Assembly: GCA_900770015.1 (NCBI GenBank)
Contig: CAAGIU010000504.1
Span: forward strand, 1-6,609
Length of the DNA: 6,609 bases
From: an uncultured Oscillospiraceae bacterium
GTDB taxonomy: Bacteria > Bacillota_A > Clostridia > Oscillospirales > Oscillospiraceae
Direction: 5' to 3'
This document shows positions 1-6,509 of this stretch, piece by piece (the stretch's first letter is position 1; each line of letters begins with the position of its first letter). A program made the position numbers and the translations under genes. Below the pieces are notes generated by a model that saw only the letters and a list, made by a program, of their open reading frames with translations, was not told the origin of the DNA and did not search any database.

Positions 1-164
1 GAATTCTTCCGCTTGCGGATCACGGAGCCGGGATCAACGTGCATATCCACCACGTCCTCGGCATTGGCGATCTCCACGCCGTAGGCCTTCGCCGCATCAC
101 TGGCGCCCAGGACGGCTGCCTCAGGGGCATTGTCGCCGCCCATTGCGTCCAGAATGATTTTCAT
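1..164 (-). CDS. plsX: Phosphate acyltransferase PlsX, N-terminal part (truncated by window edge)
   Basis: PlsX makes acyl-phosphate from acyl-ACP and phosphate; PlsY then uses it to acylate glycerol-3-phosphate at the start of phospholipid synthesis. Only 54 codons are visible, from ATG at 164 to the left edge. The start MKIILDAMGGDNAPEA is the PlsX N-terminal signature, and the visible end (DVVDMHVDPGSVIRKRKNS) matches the family block before the conserved serine pair. The start is supported by GAGG at 173-176, 8 bases upstream, and it lies 15 bases after the trmFO stop, so it is probably co-transcribed. Oddity: the two signature blocks are too close together. In B. subtilis PlsX, as I recall it, the equivalent of Ala35 sits about 23 residues later, so a strand and helix of the N-terminal alpha/beta fold seem to be missing without loss of frame. 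The family call is firm; whether the product is functional is uncertain. Confidence 0.9.
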   Translation of the reverse strand, partial: MKIILDAMGGDNAPEAAVLGASDAAKAYGVEIANAEDVVDMHVDPGSVIRKRKN

Positions 165-179
165 ACCCTCTACCTCTTT
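165..179 (-). promoter_or_regulatory. plsX ribosome binding site in the trmFO-plsX gap
   Basis: The 15-base gap reads on the minus strand as purine-rich sequence with GAGG at 173-176, eight bases before the plsX ATG, and a second GAGGG at 166-170 that is too close to the ATG to be the main site. There is no room for a terminator or promoter, which supports co-transcription with trmFO. Confidence 0.65.
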
Positions 180-1481
180 TCAGATGCCGCCGGCAACCAG
201 CGCGTCGATCACCGCCAGGGACCGGTTTGCGATTGCCAGATTCTTTTCTGCCTTCTTGCGAATCCGCTGTTCCAGCGGGGAAATGATGCTGAAATTGACA
301 TTCATCGGTTGGAAATTCTCGATGGTTCCGTCACTGATGTACATTCCCAGGGCGCCGATGGCCGTGGTCTTTGGGAAATCCGGGATTTCCCTCCCCTGCA
401 CCTTGGCCGCCATGGCAACAGCCGCCAGATAGCCGGAGGCCGTGGACTCCACATAGCCCTCCACGCCGGTCATCTGTCCGGCAAAGGCCACCAGGGGATT
501 CCGGCGGTCTGCGTAATAGCGGTCCAGCAGTCTGGGGCTCTGGAGGAAGGTGTTCTGGTGCATGACGCCGTAGCGCACATACTCGGCATCGTGCAGGGCG
601 GGGATCATGGAGAAGACCCGCTTCTGCTCGCCGAATTTCAGATGGGTCTGGAAGCCCACCAGATTGAAAACACTCTTTGCCGCGTTGTCCTGCCGCAGCT
701 GCACCACGGCGTAGGGCTCCTTGCCGGTCTTGGGGTCCCGGAGTCCCACGGGCTTCATGGGGCCAAACCGCAGGGTATCGAAGCCACGGCGGGCCATGAC
801 CTCCACGGGCATGCAGCCTTCAAAGACCCGCTGGTCCTCAAAGCCATGCACCGGCGCCTCTTCCGCAGCCACCAGCTCTTTGACAAAGGCCTCGTACTGC
901 TCCTTATCCATACCGCAGTTGATGTAGTCCGGGGTTCCCCGGTCATAGCGGGACTGCCACCAGGCAAGCTCCATATCCACGGACTCGGCAGTCACCAGCG
1001 GAGCAGCGGCATCAAAGAAATGGAGGTAATCCTCGCCGAAGTATTCCCCGATGGCCCGGGACAGCGCATCGGAGGTCAGCGGGCCGGTGGCGATGATGGC
1101 AGGGCCCTCCGGCACCCGGGTCACCTCGCCAGGGATCACCGTGATATTCGGATGATTCCGGAGCTTCTGCGTGACCATGGCGGCAAACCCGGAACGGTCC
1201 ACCGCCAGGCAGCCGCCTGCCTCCACCCGGGTGGCCTCGGCGCAGGCCATAATCAGACTGCCGCAGCGGCGCAGCTCCTCCTTCAGCAGTCCCACCGCAT
1301 TTTCCAGACGGTCACCCCGGAGGGAATTGGAGCAGACCAGCTCCGCAAAGTCGGGGCTGTGATGGGCAGGGGTCATCTTGACGGGCTTCATTTCATAAAG
1401 CTCCACCCCGATGCCCCGATTGGCCAGCTGCCATGCGGCCTCGCTGCCGGCGAGACCGGCTCCTATGACCTTGACTTTCAT
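180..1481 (-). CDS. trmFO: Methylenetetrahydrofolate--tRNA-(uracil-5-)-methyltransferase TrmFO
   Basis: TrmFO is a cytoplasmic flavoenzyme that makes 5-methyluridine at position 54 of the tRNA T-loop, taking the carbon from methylenetetrahydrofolate and reducing it with FADH2. The 433-residue product is the normal family length. The FAD dinucleotide-binding loop GAGLAGSE is at residues 7-14, followed by the family motif FAELVCSNSLRGD (45-57). Cys50 and Cys223 (in EGCMPVE) align by a constant offset with the cysteines implicated in B. subtilis TrmFO (Cys53 and Cys226, from memory). The late conserved block GQMTGVEGYVES is at 335-346 and NVNFSI at 394-399. The ATG at 1481 lies 3 bases after the topA stop, and its Shine-Dalgarno AGAGGAAG (1488-1495) lies inside the last topA codons, pointing to translational coupling. 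The gene uses no TTA, CTA or TCA sense codons. The call is firm. Confidence 0.97.
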   Translation of the reverse strand: MKVKVIGAGLAGSEAAWQLANRGIGVELYEMKPVKMTPAHHSPDFAELVCSNSLRGDRLENAVGLLKEELRRCGSLIMACAEATRVEAGGCLAVDRSGFAAMVTQKLRNHPNITVIPGEVTRVPEGPAIIATGPLTSDALSRAIGEYFGEDYLHFFDAAAPLVTAESVDMELAWWQSRYDRGTPDYINCGMDKEQYEAFVKELVAAEEAPVHGFEDQRVFEGCMPVEVMARRGFDTLRFGPMKPVGLRDPKTGKEPYAVVQLRQDNAAKSVFNLVGFQTHLKFGEQKRVFSMIPALHDAEYVRYGVMHQNTFLQSPRLLDRYYADRRNPLVAFAGQMTGVEGYVESTASGYLAAVAMAAKVQGREIPDFPKTTAIGALGMYISDGTIENFQPMNVNFSIISPLEQRIRKKAEKNLAIANRSLAVIDALVAGGI

Positions 1482-1484
1482 GTG

Positions 1485-3830
1485 TTACTTCCTCTTCTTC
1501 ACCTCGCTGCCGGTGTCGGCTGCGGCCTTTTTGGCTGCGGGTTTCCTCGCTGCCGTCTTCTTTTCTGCGGTTTTCTTTGCCGATGCTTTCTTTGCAGCGG
1601 GCTTCTTCGCGGCTGTCTTCTTCGGGGCAGACTTTTTTGCCGCTGTTTTCTTGGCGGTTTTCTCCCCGGGTGCTTCGGCAGTGGACTGCTCCTCCTGCTC
1701 CCCGGGATTATCCCCGGTCTTCTTTTTATAGTAGCCCCGCTGATCCTCCGGGAGGAACCGGGAGCAGTTTTCGTTGACACAGAAGGGCTTCATCCTGCCC
1801 TTGCCGGAGCGCTTGAACAGGGTCTGGCCGCACTCCGGGCAATCCTCGGCGGTGGGCACATCCCAGGTCATAAAGCCGCACTCGGCGCCCTTTTCGCAGG
1901 CGTAGTAGGCATAGCCCCGCTTGGATTTGCGCTTGAGCATACCGCTTCCGCACTTGGGGCAGCGGCCGGGCATCCGCTCCACCAGCGGCTTGGCATTCTT
2001 GCACTCGGGGAAGCCGGGGCAGGCCAGGAACTTGCCGAAGCGGCCCATTTTGATGACCATCTTCCTGCCGCACAGCTCGCAGATTTCGTCCGTCTCCTCC
2101 TCAGGAACCTTCAGCCGGACGCCGTCCAGCGCCTGCTCCGCTTCCTTCAGCTCCCGGTCAAAATCCTGGTAGAACTCCGCCAGCAGATCCTTCCAGTTCT
2201 GCTTGCCCTCTTCCACGGCATCCAGCCGGTTTTCCATGTTGGCGGTGAATTCCACATCGATGATGTCCTGGAACCGGTCCATCATCAATCCCGTGACCAC
2301 CTCACCCAGGGCGGTGGGAATCAGATGCTTATCCTCTTTGGACACATATTCCCGGTCCTCGATGGTGGAAATGGTGGCAGCGTAGGTGGAAGGACGTCCC
2401 ACGCCCTTTTCCTCCATGGCCTTCACCAGGCTGGCCTCGGTGAACCTGGCGGGAGGCTGGGTGAAGTGCTGCTGCTTGTCAAACCCGGATGCGTCGGCCT
2501 TCTCTCCCACCTGCAGGTCTGGCAGCGGAGAACCGTTTGCCTCATCCTCGTCATCCTTGCCCTCTTCATAGACGGCGATGAAGCCGGCAAAGCGCAGGCT
2601 CTGGTTGGTGGCACGGAACACGTGTCCGGCGCACTCGGCATCGATGGCCACGGTATCGAACACCGCGTTTGCCATCTGGCTTGCCAGGAACCGGCTCCAG
2701 ATCAGCTTATACAGCCGGTACTGGTCCGAGGTCAGGCTGCCCTTTACCCGTTCGGGGTCCAGCTCCGCATGGGTGGGACGGATGGCCTCGTGGGCATCCT
2801 GGGCCCCGGCCTTGGTCTTATAGACATGGTGCTTTCCATAGTAATAGCTCTCACCGTAGCGCTGACGGATCAGGGCGGCGGCGGCATCCATGGCCTCATC
2901 GCTGAGGCGCAGGGAGTCGGTACGCATATAGGTAATGAGACCCAGGGTGCCTTCGCCCTCCACGTCCACGCCCTCATAAAGCTGCTGGGCAATCATCATG
3001 GTGCGCTTGGGGGTCATATTCAGCTTGCGGGAGGCCTCCTGCTGCAAGGTAGAGGTGGTGAAGGGAGGCGCTGCGGTGCGCTTTTTCTCCGCCTTCTTCA
3101 CATTGGTGACGGTGAATTCCTTCCCGGTGATGTCATCGATGACGGACTGGGTCTGCTGTTCATTTTCCAGCTCCCGCCTCTTCTCCTCGCCGTAGTAGTG
3201 GGCGACAAAGCTGCCGGGCTTGCCCCGGCGGTTCAGGGTCACATCCAAAGACCAGTACTCTTTGGGCTGGAAGGCGCGGATCTCATTTTCCCGGTCCACC
3301 ACCATTCTGGTGGCAACGGACTGGACGCGTCCGGCGGACAGACCCCGGCGCACCTTCTTCCACAGCAGCGGGGACAGCTGATAGCCCACGATCCTGTCCA
3401 GGATCCGCCGGGCCTGCTGGGCATCCACCAGGTCATAGTCGATGTCCCGGGGATGCTGGATGGATTCTCGCACCACCCGCTGGGTGATCTCATTGAAGGT
3501 TACCCGGTGCGCCTTTTCGTCGGGCAGCCCCAGCAGTTCCTTCAGATGCCAGGAGATGGCTTCTCCCTCCCGGTCCGGGTCGGTTGCGAGGTAGACGGTC
3601 TGTGCCTTGTCGGCTGCCGTCCGCAGCTCCCGGATCAGCTCTTCCTTGCCCCGGACGGGGATATATTCCGGCGTAAAATCATGCTCCAGATCCACGCCCA
3701 TTTTGCTCTTGGGCAGGTCGCGAAGATGGCCCATGCTGGCCTTGACAATGTAGTCCGGGCCAAGATATTTGCCAATGGTCTTCGCCTTGGAGGGTGACTC
3801 CACGATCACGAGATTGTTCGGTTTTCCCAT
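1485..3830 (-). CDS. topA: DNA topoisomerase I (type IA), with three zinc ribbons and a basic C-terminal tail
   Basis: TopA relaxes negatively supercoiled DNA by cutting one strand through a 5'-phosphotyrosine link. The 781-residue product begins with a Toprim domain: Glu11 in VESPSKAKTIGKYLG, and the acidic triad D84, D86, E88 in ATDPDREGE. The catalytic tyrosine is Tyr301 in LITYMRTDS. Other family blocks are LSAGRVQSVATR (164-175), AHEAIRPT (346-353) and GVGRPSTYA (476-484). Three four-cysteine zinc ribbons follow: C584/C587/C604/C610, C624/C627/C645/C651 and C664/C667/C684/C689. After residue 700 the chain becomes acidic and Gly/Gln-rich, then ends in a lysine/alanine repeat tail (726-770). 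The ATG at 3830 has the site AAAAGGAAG 6 bases upstream. It lies 21 bases after dprA and 3 bases before trmFO, the usual Firmicutes arrangement. All catalytic residues are present, so the enzyme should be active. Confidence 0.98.
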   Translation of the reverse strand: MGKPNNLVIVESPSKAKTIGKYLGPDYIVKASMGHLRDLPKSKMGVDLEHDFTPEYIPVRGKEELIRELRTAADKAQTVYLATDPDREGEAISWHLKELLGLPDEKAHRVTFNEITQRVVRESIQHPRDIDYDLVDAQQARRILDRIVGYQLSPLLWKKVRRGLSAGRVQSVATRMVVDRENEIRAFQPKEYWSLDVTLNRRGKPGSFVAHYYGEEKRRELENEQQTQSVIDDITGKEFTVTNVKKAEKKRTAAPPFTTSTLQQEASRKLNMTPKRTMMIAQQLYEGVDVEGEGTLGLITYMRTDSLRLSDEAMDAAAALIRQRYGESYYYGKHHVYKTKAGAQDAHEAIRPTHAELDPERVKGSLTSDQYRLYKLIWSRFLASQMANAVFDTVAIDAECAGHVFRATNQSLRFAGFIAVYEEGKDDEDEANGSPLPDLQVGEKADASGFDKQQHFTQPPARFTEASLVKAMEEKGVGRPSTYAATISTIEDREYVSKEDKHLIPTALGEVVTGLMMDRFQDIIDVEFTANMENRLDAVEEGKQNWKDLLAEFYQDFDRELKEAEQALDGVRLKVPEEETDEICELCGRKMVIKMGRFGKFLACPGFPECKNAKPLVERMPGRCPKCGSGMLKRKSKRGYAYYACEKGAECGFMTWDVPTAEDCPECGQTLFKRSGKGRMKPFCVNENCSRFLPEDQRGYYKKKTGDNPGEQEEQSTAEAPGEKTAKKTAAKKSAPKKTAAKKPAAKKASAKKTAEKKTAARKPAAKKAAADTGSEVKKRK
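1488..1495 (-). promoter_or_regulatory. trmFO ribosome binding site embedded in the topA 3' end
   Basis: The minus strand reads AGAGGAAG, then TAACAC, then ATG. The purine-rich site also encodes the last lysine and arginine codons of topA, so ribosomes finishing topA sit directly on the trmFO start. Spacing is 6 bases. Confidence 0.65.
1521..1655 (-). repeat. Nine imperfect 15-base tandem units encoding the lysine/alanine pentapeptide tail of TopA
   Basis: Residues 726-770 of TopA split exactly into nine five-residue units of the form A-K-K-x-A: AKKTA, AKKSA, PKKTA, AKKPA, AKKAS, AKKTA, EKKTA, ARKPA, AKKAA. The DNA has a matching 15-base period with scattered third-position differences, so the array is old or selected at protein level rather than freshly duplicated. 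Such tails resemble those of histone H1-like bacterial proteins and the basic C-terminal tails of some TopA proteins (mycobacteria), where they help bind DNA. A DNA-binding role here is inference. Confidence 0.85.
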
Positions 3831-3836
3831 GAATAA

Positions 3837-3845
3837 CTTCCTTTT
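3837..3845 (-). promoter_or_regulatory. topA ribosome binding site
   Basis: In the 21-base dprA-topA gap the minus strand carries AAAAGGAAG, six bases before the topA ATG at 3830. This is the longest gap in the window, and it holds nothing else recognisable. Confidence 0.65.
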
Positions 3846-3851
3846 CGATAC

Positions 3852-5087
3852 TTAGAGATTTCTGCGCAGAGCAATGCGCTTACCCGGCAGGCGGACGATG
3901 ATCCGTTTCATCTCCAGCATGGTCAGGGTGGAGATCAGCTTCCCCGAGGGGAGGCCGCATTCCGCGCTCACCTCATCCAGCAGCCGCTCCCCCGCTTCGA
4001 TGGCAGTCACAATGGCCTGCTCCTCAGCGGAGAGTCCCTGCAGGGTCGTTTTTAAGTCAATATACGGCGCGGATGCGTCGTTGTCAATGTCTTTTTTCGT
4101 CTTCTCCGGCTGTTTCCGGGGGATTTTGGGCTTCTGCGCCACCTTTTGGGGCACCTCGGGCACTTCCTTGGGCACGTCCTGCCTGTGCTTCGGGCGATCA
4201 TCCCTTCGGATTTTATCCGGGAACATGCCGGTGTATTCGCTCATCACATCCCAGCCGCAGCTGACAGCCCCGGCACCTTCGCGCAGAAGCCGGTTGCTTC
4301 CGGCAAAGCCCGCCAGGGTGATATTGCCGGGCACCACAAAGACATCCCTGCCCTGATCCAACGCGCACCGGGCCGTGATCAGCGAGCCGCTTTTCTCCGG
4401 CGCCTCCACCACCACAACACCGTTGCTCAGGCCGCTGATGATCCTGTTCCTTCTGGGGAAATTCCAGCGGAACGGTTCGGTTCCCGGCAGGAATTCGGAG
4501 AGAATGCAGCCCTGGGTCATGGTTTTGGCATAGAGCACCTTGCCGCTCCGGGGATAAATCACGTCCACGCCGCAGCCCAGCACACCCACGGCTCTGCCGT
4601 TTTCCGCAATGGCCCCCTCCATGGCAGCCGAATCAATTCCCTTTGCCATGCCGGATACCACAAGGCCGCCGCAGCGGGTGATCTCCTGCGCCATATTCCG
4701 GGCGACGGTCTGCCCGTAGGCGGAAGCCGTTCTGGTCCCCACGATGGCAATGGTGGGATTGCCGTCAAAATTCGGCAAAGTGCCTTTATAATAGAGCACC
4801 AGCGGAGGATCGTAAATGGATTTCAACCGGTCGGGATAATCCTCATCCCGGATTGTGACGATACGGATATTTTCTTTTTGGCAGGTCTCCAGCGCCCGGG
4901 TGTAGGGGTCCAGATTTTTGTCGAACAGCGCTTCCATGCCACCGGGGGTAATCCCCTCCACCTCCCGGTATTCCGATTCCTCGCCATCGAATACGTTTTC
5001 CGGCGAGCCCAGGTGCTCCAGCAGCACCAGCTTTTTATGATCGTTCAGCCCAGGCCGGTGGGCCAGCCACAGCCAATGCTCCAGCAT
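3852..5087 (-). CDS. dprA: DNA processing protein DprA (Smf), RecA loader for single-stranded DNA
   Basis: DprA binds incoming single-stranded DNA in the cytoplasm and helps load RecA during transformation; it is also widespread in bacteria not known to be competent. From ATG 5087 the product has 411 residues. Residues 1 to about 65 form a helical N-terminal region with a helix-hairpin-helix-like look. The Rossmann-like core runs from about 95 to 290, with IVGTRTASAYG (115-125), VVSGMAKGIDSAA (143-155), FPRRNRIISGLS (210-221), SGSLITARCALDQGR (233-247) and VPGNI (252-256). A proline/lysine-rich linker (about 290-335) leads to a C-terminal winged-helix domain (about 350-411). A frame-extending GTG at 5096 gives 414 residues, but that GTG is part of the Shine-Dalgarno sequence AGAGGTGA, 5 bases before the ATG, so 5087 is preferred. 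Oddity: the family's AHxGA is AMEGA here (Met156). The gene follows the RNA methyltransferase stop by 13 bases. Confidence 0.95.
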   Translation of the reverse strand: MLEHWLWLAHRPGLNDHKKLVLLEHLGSPENVFDGEESEYREVEGITPGGMEALFDKNLDPYTRALETCQKENIRIVTIRDEDYPDRLKSIYDPPLVLYYKGTLPNFDGNPTIAIVGTRTASAYGQTVARNMAQEITRCGGLVVSGMAKGIDSAAMEGAIAENGRAVGVLGCGVDVIYPRSGKVLYAKTMTQGCILSEFLPGTEPFRWNFPRRNRIISGLSNGVVVVEAPEKSGSLITARCALDQGRDVFVVPGNITLAGFAGSNRLLREGAGAVSCGWDVMSEYTGMFPDKIRRDDRPKHRQDVPKEVPEVPQKVAQKPKIPRKQPEKTKKDIDNDASAPYIDLKTTLQGLSAEEQAIVTAIEAGERLLDEVSAECGLPSGKLISTLTMLEMKRIIVRLPGKRIALRRNL

Positions 5088-5092
5088 CCCGT

Positions 5093-5100
5093 TCACCTCT
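5093..5100 (-). promoter_or_regulatory. dprA ribosome binding site that decides the start codon
   Basis: The minus strand reads TAA (stop of the preceding methyltransferase gene), AGAGGTGA, ACGGG, ATG. AGAGGTGA is a near-complete anti-16S match, correctly placed for ATG at 5087. The GTG at 5094-5096 inside it would otherwise be taken as the start, but it has no properly spaced site of its own. Confidence 0.8.
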
Positions 5101-5853
5101 TTACAAGCTTGTCATCTGCCACATGGCGATGGCCGCCGCCACGGCGGCATTCAAAGATTCACAGTGGGGGTTCATGGGGATAATCAGGCTCTGATCGGCC
5201 TCCTCCAGAATTTCCCGGCGGACACCCTGGCCCTCGCTGCCGATGACCAGCACCATTCCCGACACATCCGCCTTCCGGATGTCCACGGCGCGATCATCCA
5301 GCGCCGTCACCGCCACGCGGATCCCCGCAGCGGCGCATTTCTGCTTTGCTTCCTGCCAGGTGGTCATCATCACCGGGGTGCGGAATACGGCGCCCATGCT
5401 TGCCCTGACGACCTTGTGGCTATAGGGGTCCGCGCAGCCCTCCAGCAGCCCCACGGGAATATTCAGCGCATCCGCCGTCCGCAGGATCGTGCCCAGATTG
5501 CCGGGGTCCTGGATGCCGTCCAGCAGGAGCATTCCCCTCTGCGGGGTAAATGCGGTCTTTTCCGGCATCCGGCAAAGGAATACCGCCCCCTGGGGGGCTG
5601 CCATGGGGGAGATGGATTCCATCACATCCTCCGGCACCCGCACCAGGCGTACATGCTCCGGCACCTGCACCTGTACGCCGTCGGAGAGAATCACCGTGTG
5701 AAGCCCTTCGCAGTAGCGAACCGCCTCCTGAAGCAGCTTGGTGCCGTCGGCGGCGAAAAGGCCCTGGCTCTGCCGCTCCTTTCGGGAGGACAGGAGCTTT
5801 CTGACCTGCTGCAGCAGGGGATTTTTTCTCGATGTAATCCGCTCTTCCGTCAC
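5101..5853 (-). CDS. TrmH/SpoU-family RNA 2'-O-ribose methyltransferase
   Basis: The product is an S-adenosylmethionine-dependent enzyme predicted to methylate a ribose 2'-hydroxyl in rRNA or tRNA. It has 250 residues, the usual length for two-domain SpoU proteins. The N-terminal part (about 1-100) resembles the substrate-binding domain, with ITSRKNPLLQQVRKL and a GLFAADGTKLLQEA stretch. The catalytic knotted domain shows motif 1, LLLDGIQDPGNLGTILRTAD (109-128), with Asn119 and catalytic-type Arg125; motif 2, VIGSEGQG (203-210), with Glu207; and motif 3, IPMNPHCESLNAAVA (225-239), with Ser233-Leu234-Asn235. The start is GTG at 5853, overlapping the ktrA stop by four bases (GTGA), which implies translational coupling. 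Its own Shine-Dalgarno is weak: GGAGG lies 13 bases upstream. The exact target (for example 23S rRNA G2251 for RlmB) cannot be decided from sequence, so no symbol is given. Confidence 0.92.
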   Translation of the reverse strand: MTEERITSRKNPLLQQVRKLLSSRKERQSQGLFAADGTKLLQEAVRYCEGLHTVILSDGVQVQVPEHVRLVRVPEDVMESISPMAAPQGAVFLCRMPEKTAFTPQRGMLLLDGIQDPGNLGTILRTADALNIPVGLLEGCADPYSHKVVRASMGAVFRTPVMMTTWQEAKQKCAAAGIRVAVTALDDRAVDIRKADVSGMVLVIGSEGQGVRREILEEADQSLIIPMNPHCESLNAAVAAAIAMWQMTSL

Positions 5854-6497
5854 TGTCTCTGCACCGCCTCCAGGGCCACGTTGTCACCCAGAACCGCCAG
5901 CACATCCTCAGCCCGGATGGCATAGTCCGCAGAGGGAGACACATTGGTTTCCGCTCCATTTTTCACGGCGATGATGTTGATGCCCAGCTTGGCCCGGACA
6001 TTCAGCTCCTTCAGGGTCTTCCCTGCCCAGCTTTTGGGCGCAGGGATTTCCAGAATGCCATAGTCCTTGGAAAGCTCGATATAGTCAAGAACATTGTGAG
6101 AGTACAGGCTTCTTGCCAGGCGCTGGGCATACTCCAACTCCGGGATCACCACCCGGTCCACACCCAGCTTTTCCAGCACCCGCCGGTGGGTTTCATCGTG
6201 GGCCTTGCAGACCACATAGGGCACCTCCAGCTCCTTCAGGTTCATCACCGTCAGCACAGAGGCCGCCAGATTGTCGCCGATGGCGATGACGGCACAGTCG
6301 AAGCTTCTCACATCCAGCGCCCGCAGGACTTCCTTATCCTGGGCATCGCCCACAACAGCATGGGTCACTTCGTTTGCCACCTGCTGCACCAGATCCGGGC
6401 GGATATCGATGGCCAGCACCTCCGCTCCCTGACGGCACAGGGATCTGGCAAGACCCGAGCCGAAACGGCCGAGACCAATTACAACATAGGATTTCAT
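5850..6497 (-). CDS. ktrA: Potassium uptake regulatory subunit KtrA (TrkA family, RCK domains)
   Basis: KtrA is a peripheral cytoplasmic protein that forms a nucleotide-binding ring under the membrane subunit KtrB and gates potassium uptake. The 215-residue product has one RCK_N domain (1 to about 125) and one RCK_C domain (about 135-215). That is the Ktr layout; E. coli-type TrkA is a duplicated protein about twice as long. The nucleotide-binding loop is IGLGRFGSGLA (7-17), and Asp31 at the end of the second strand is the usual ribose-binding acidic residue. The block VGDAQDKEVL (49-58) is typical of the family. The ATG at 6497 has a perfect AAGGAGG five bases upstream. Directly upstream lies the ktrB 3' end, so the pair is co-transcribed, and downstream the stop overlaps the GTG of the RNA methyltransferase gene. 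The ligand (ATP/ADP, NAD or c-di-AMP in RCK_C) is inferred from the family, not visible here. Confidence 0.95.
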   Translation of the reverse strand: MKSYVVIGLGRFGSGLARSLCRQGAEVLAIDIRPDLVQQVANEVTHAVVGDAQDKEVLRALDVRSFDCAVIAIGDNLAASVLTVMNLKELEVPYVVCKAHDETHRRVLEKLGVDRVVIPELEYAQRLARSLYSHNVLDYIELSKDYGILEIPAPKSWAGKTLKELNVRAKLGINIIAVKNGAETNVSPSADYAIRAEDVLAVLGDNVALEAVQRQ

Positions 6498-6500
6498 TGT

Positions 6501-6509
6501 CTCCTCCTT
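6501..6509 (-). promoter_or_regulatory. ktrA ribosome binding site overlapping the ktrB stop codon
   Basis: The minus strand reads TAAGGAGGAGACA then ATG. The last two bases of the ktrB stop TAA are also the first bases of AAGGAGG, so termination and re-initiation are closely linked. This favours coordinated output of the two potassium transporter subunits. Confidence 0.75.

Noticed and set aside
1..6. EcoRI site GAATTC exactly at the left edge, possibly a cloning junction
   Set aside because: The bases fit the conserved PlsX Lys-Asn-Ser reading, so the site can be natural. One six-base site at the edge is not evidence of a chimera.
1521..1655. Tandem repeats as a possible CRISPR array or minisatellite element
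   Set aside because: The units are 15 bases, contiguous without spacers, imperfect, and fully explained by coding for the AKKxA tail.
1411..1731. Apparent small membrane protein on the plus strand with Phe/Ala-rich repeats
   Set aside because: The Phe/Ala pattern is simply the antisense reading of the TopA lysine/alanine repeat codons (AAG and GCN), so the seeming transmembrane segments are an artefact.
39..3797. 1252-codon open frame on the plus strand
   Set aside because: It is codon-aligned antisense to plsX, trmFO and topA, all of which show clear family motifs. Its His/Gly/Leu-rich protein has no recognisable domain and is the reverse complement of common codons; no ribosome binding site is evident at its start.
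3831..3851. Possible promoter or terminator in the dprA-topA gap
   Set aside because: The gap is only 21 bases and is largely taken up by the ribosome binding site. No hairpin with a T-tract and no -10/-35 pair can fit.
4146..5183. 345-codon open frame on the plus strand opposite dprA
   Set aside because: It lies in the codon-aligned antisense register of dprA, and its protein composition is that of a shadow frame. dprA itself is intact with a good ribosome binding site.
5164..5925. 253-codon plus-strand frame opposite the RNA methyltransferase gene
   Set aside because: It is again the codon-aligned antisense register, and the minus-strand gene carries all three SpoU motifs.
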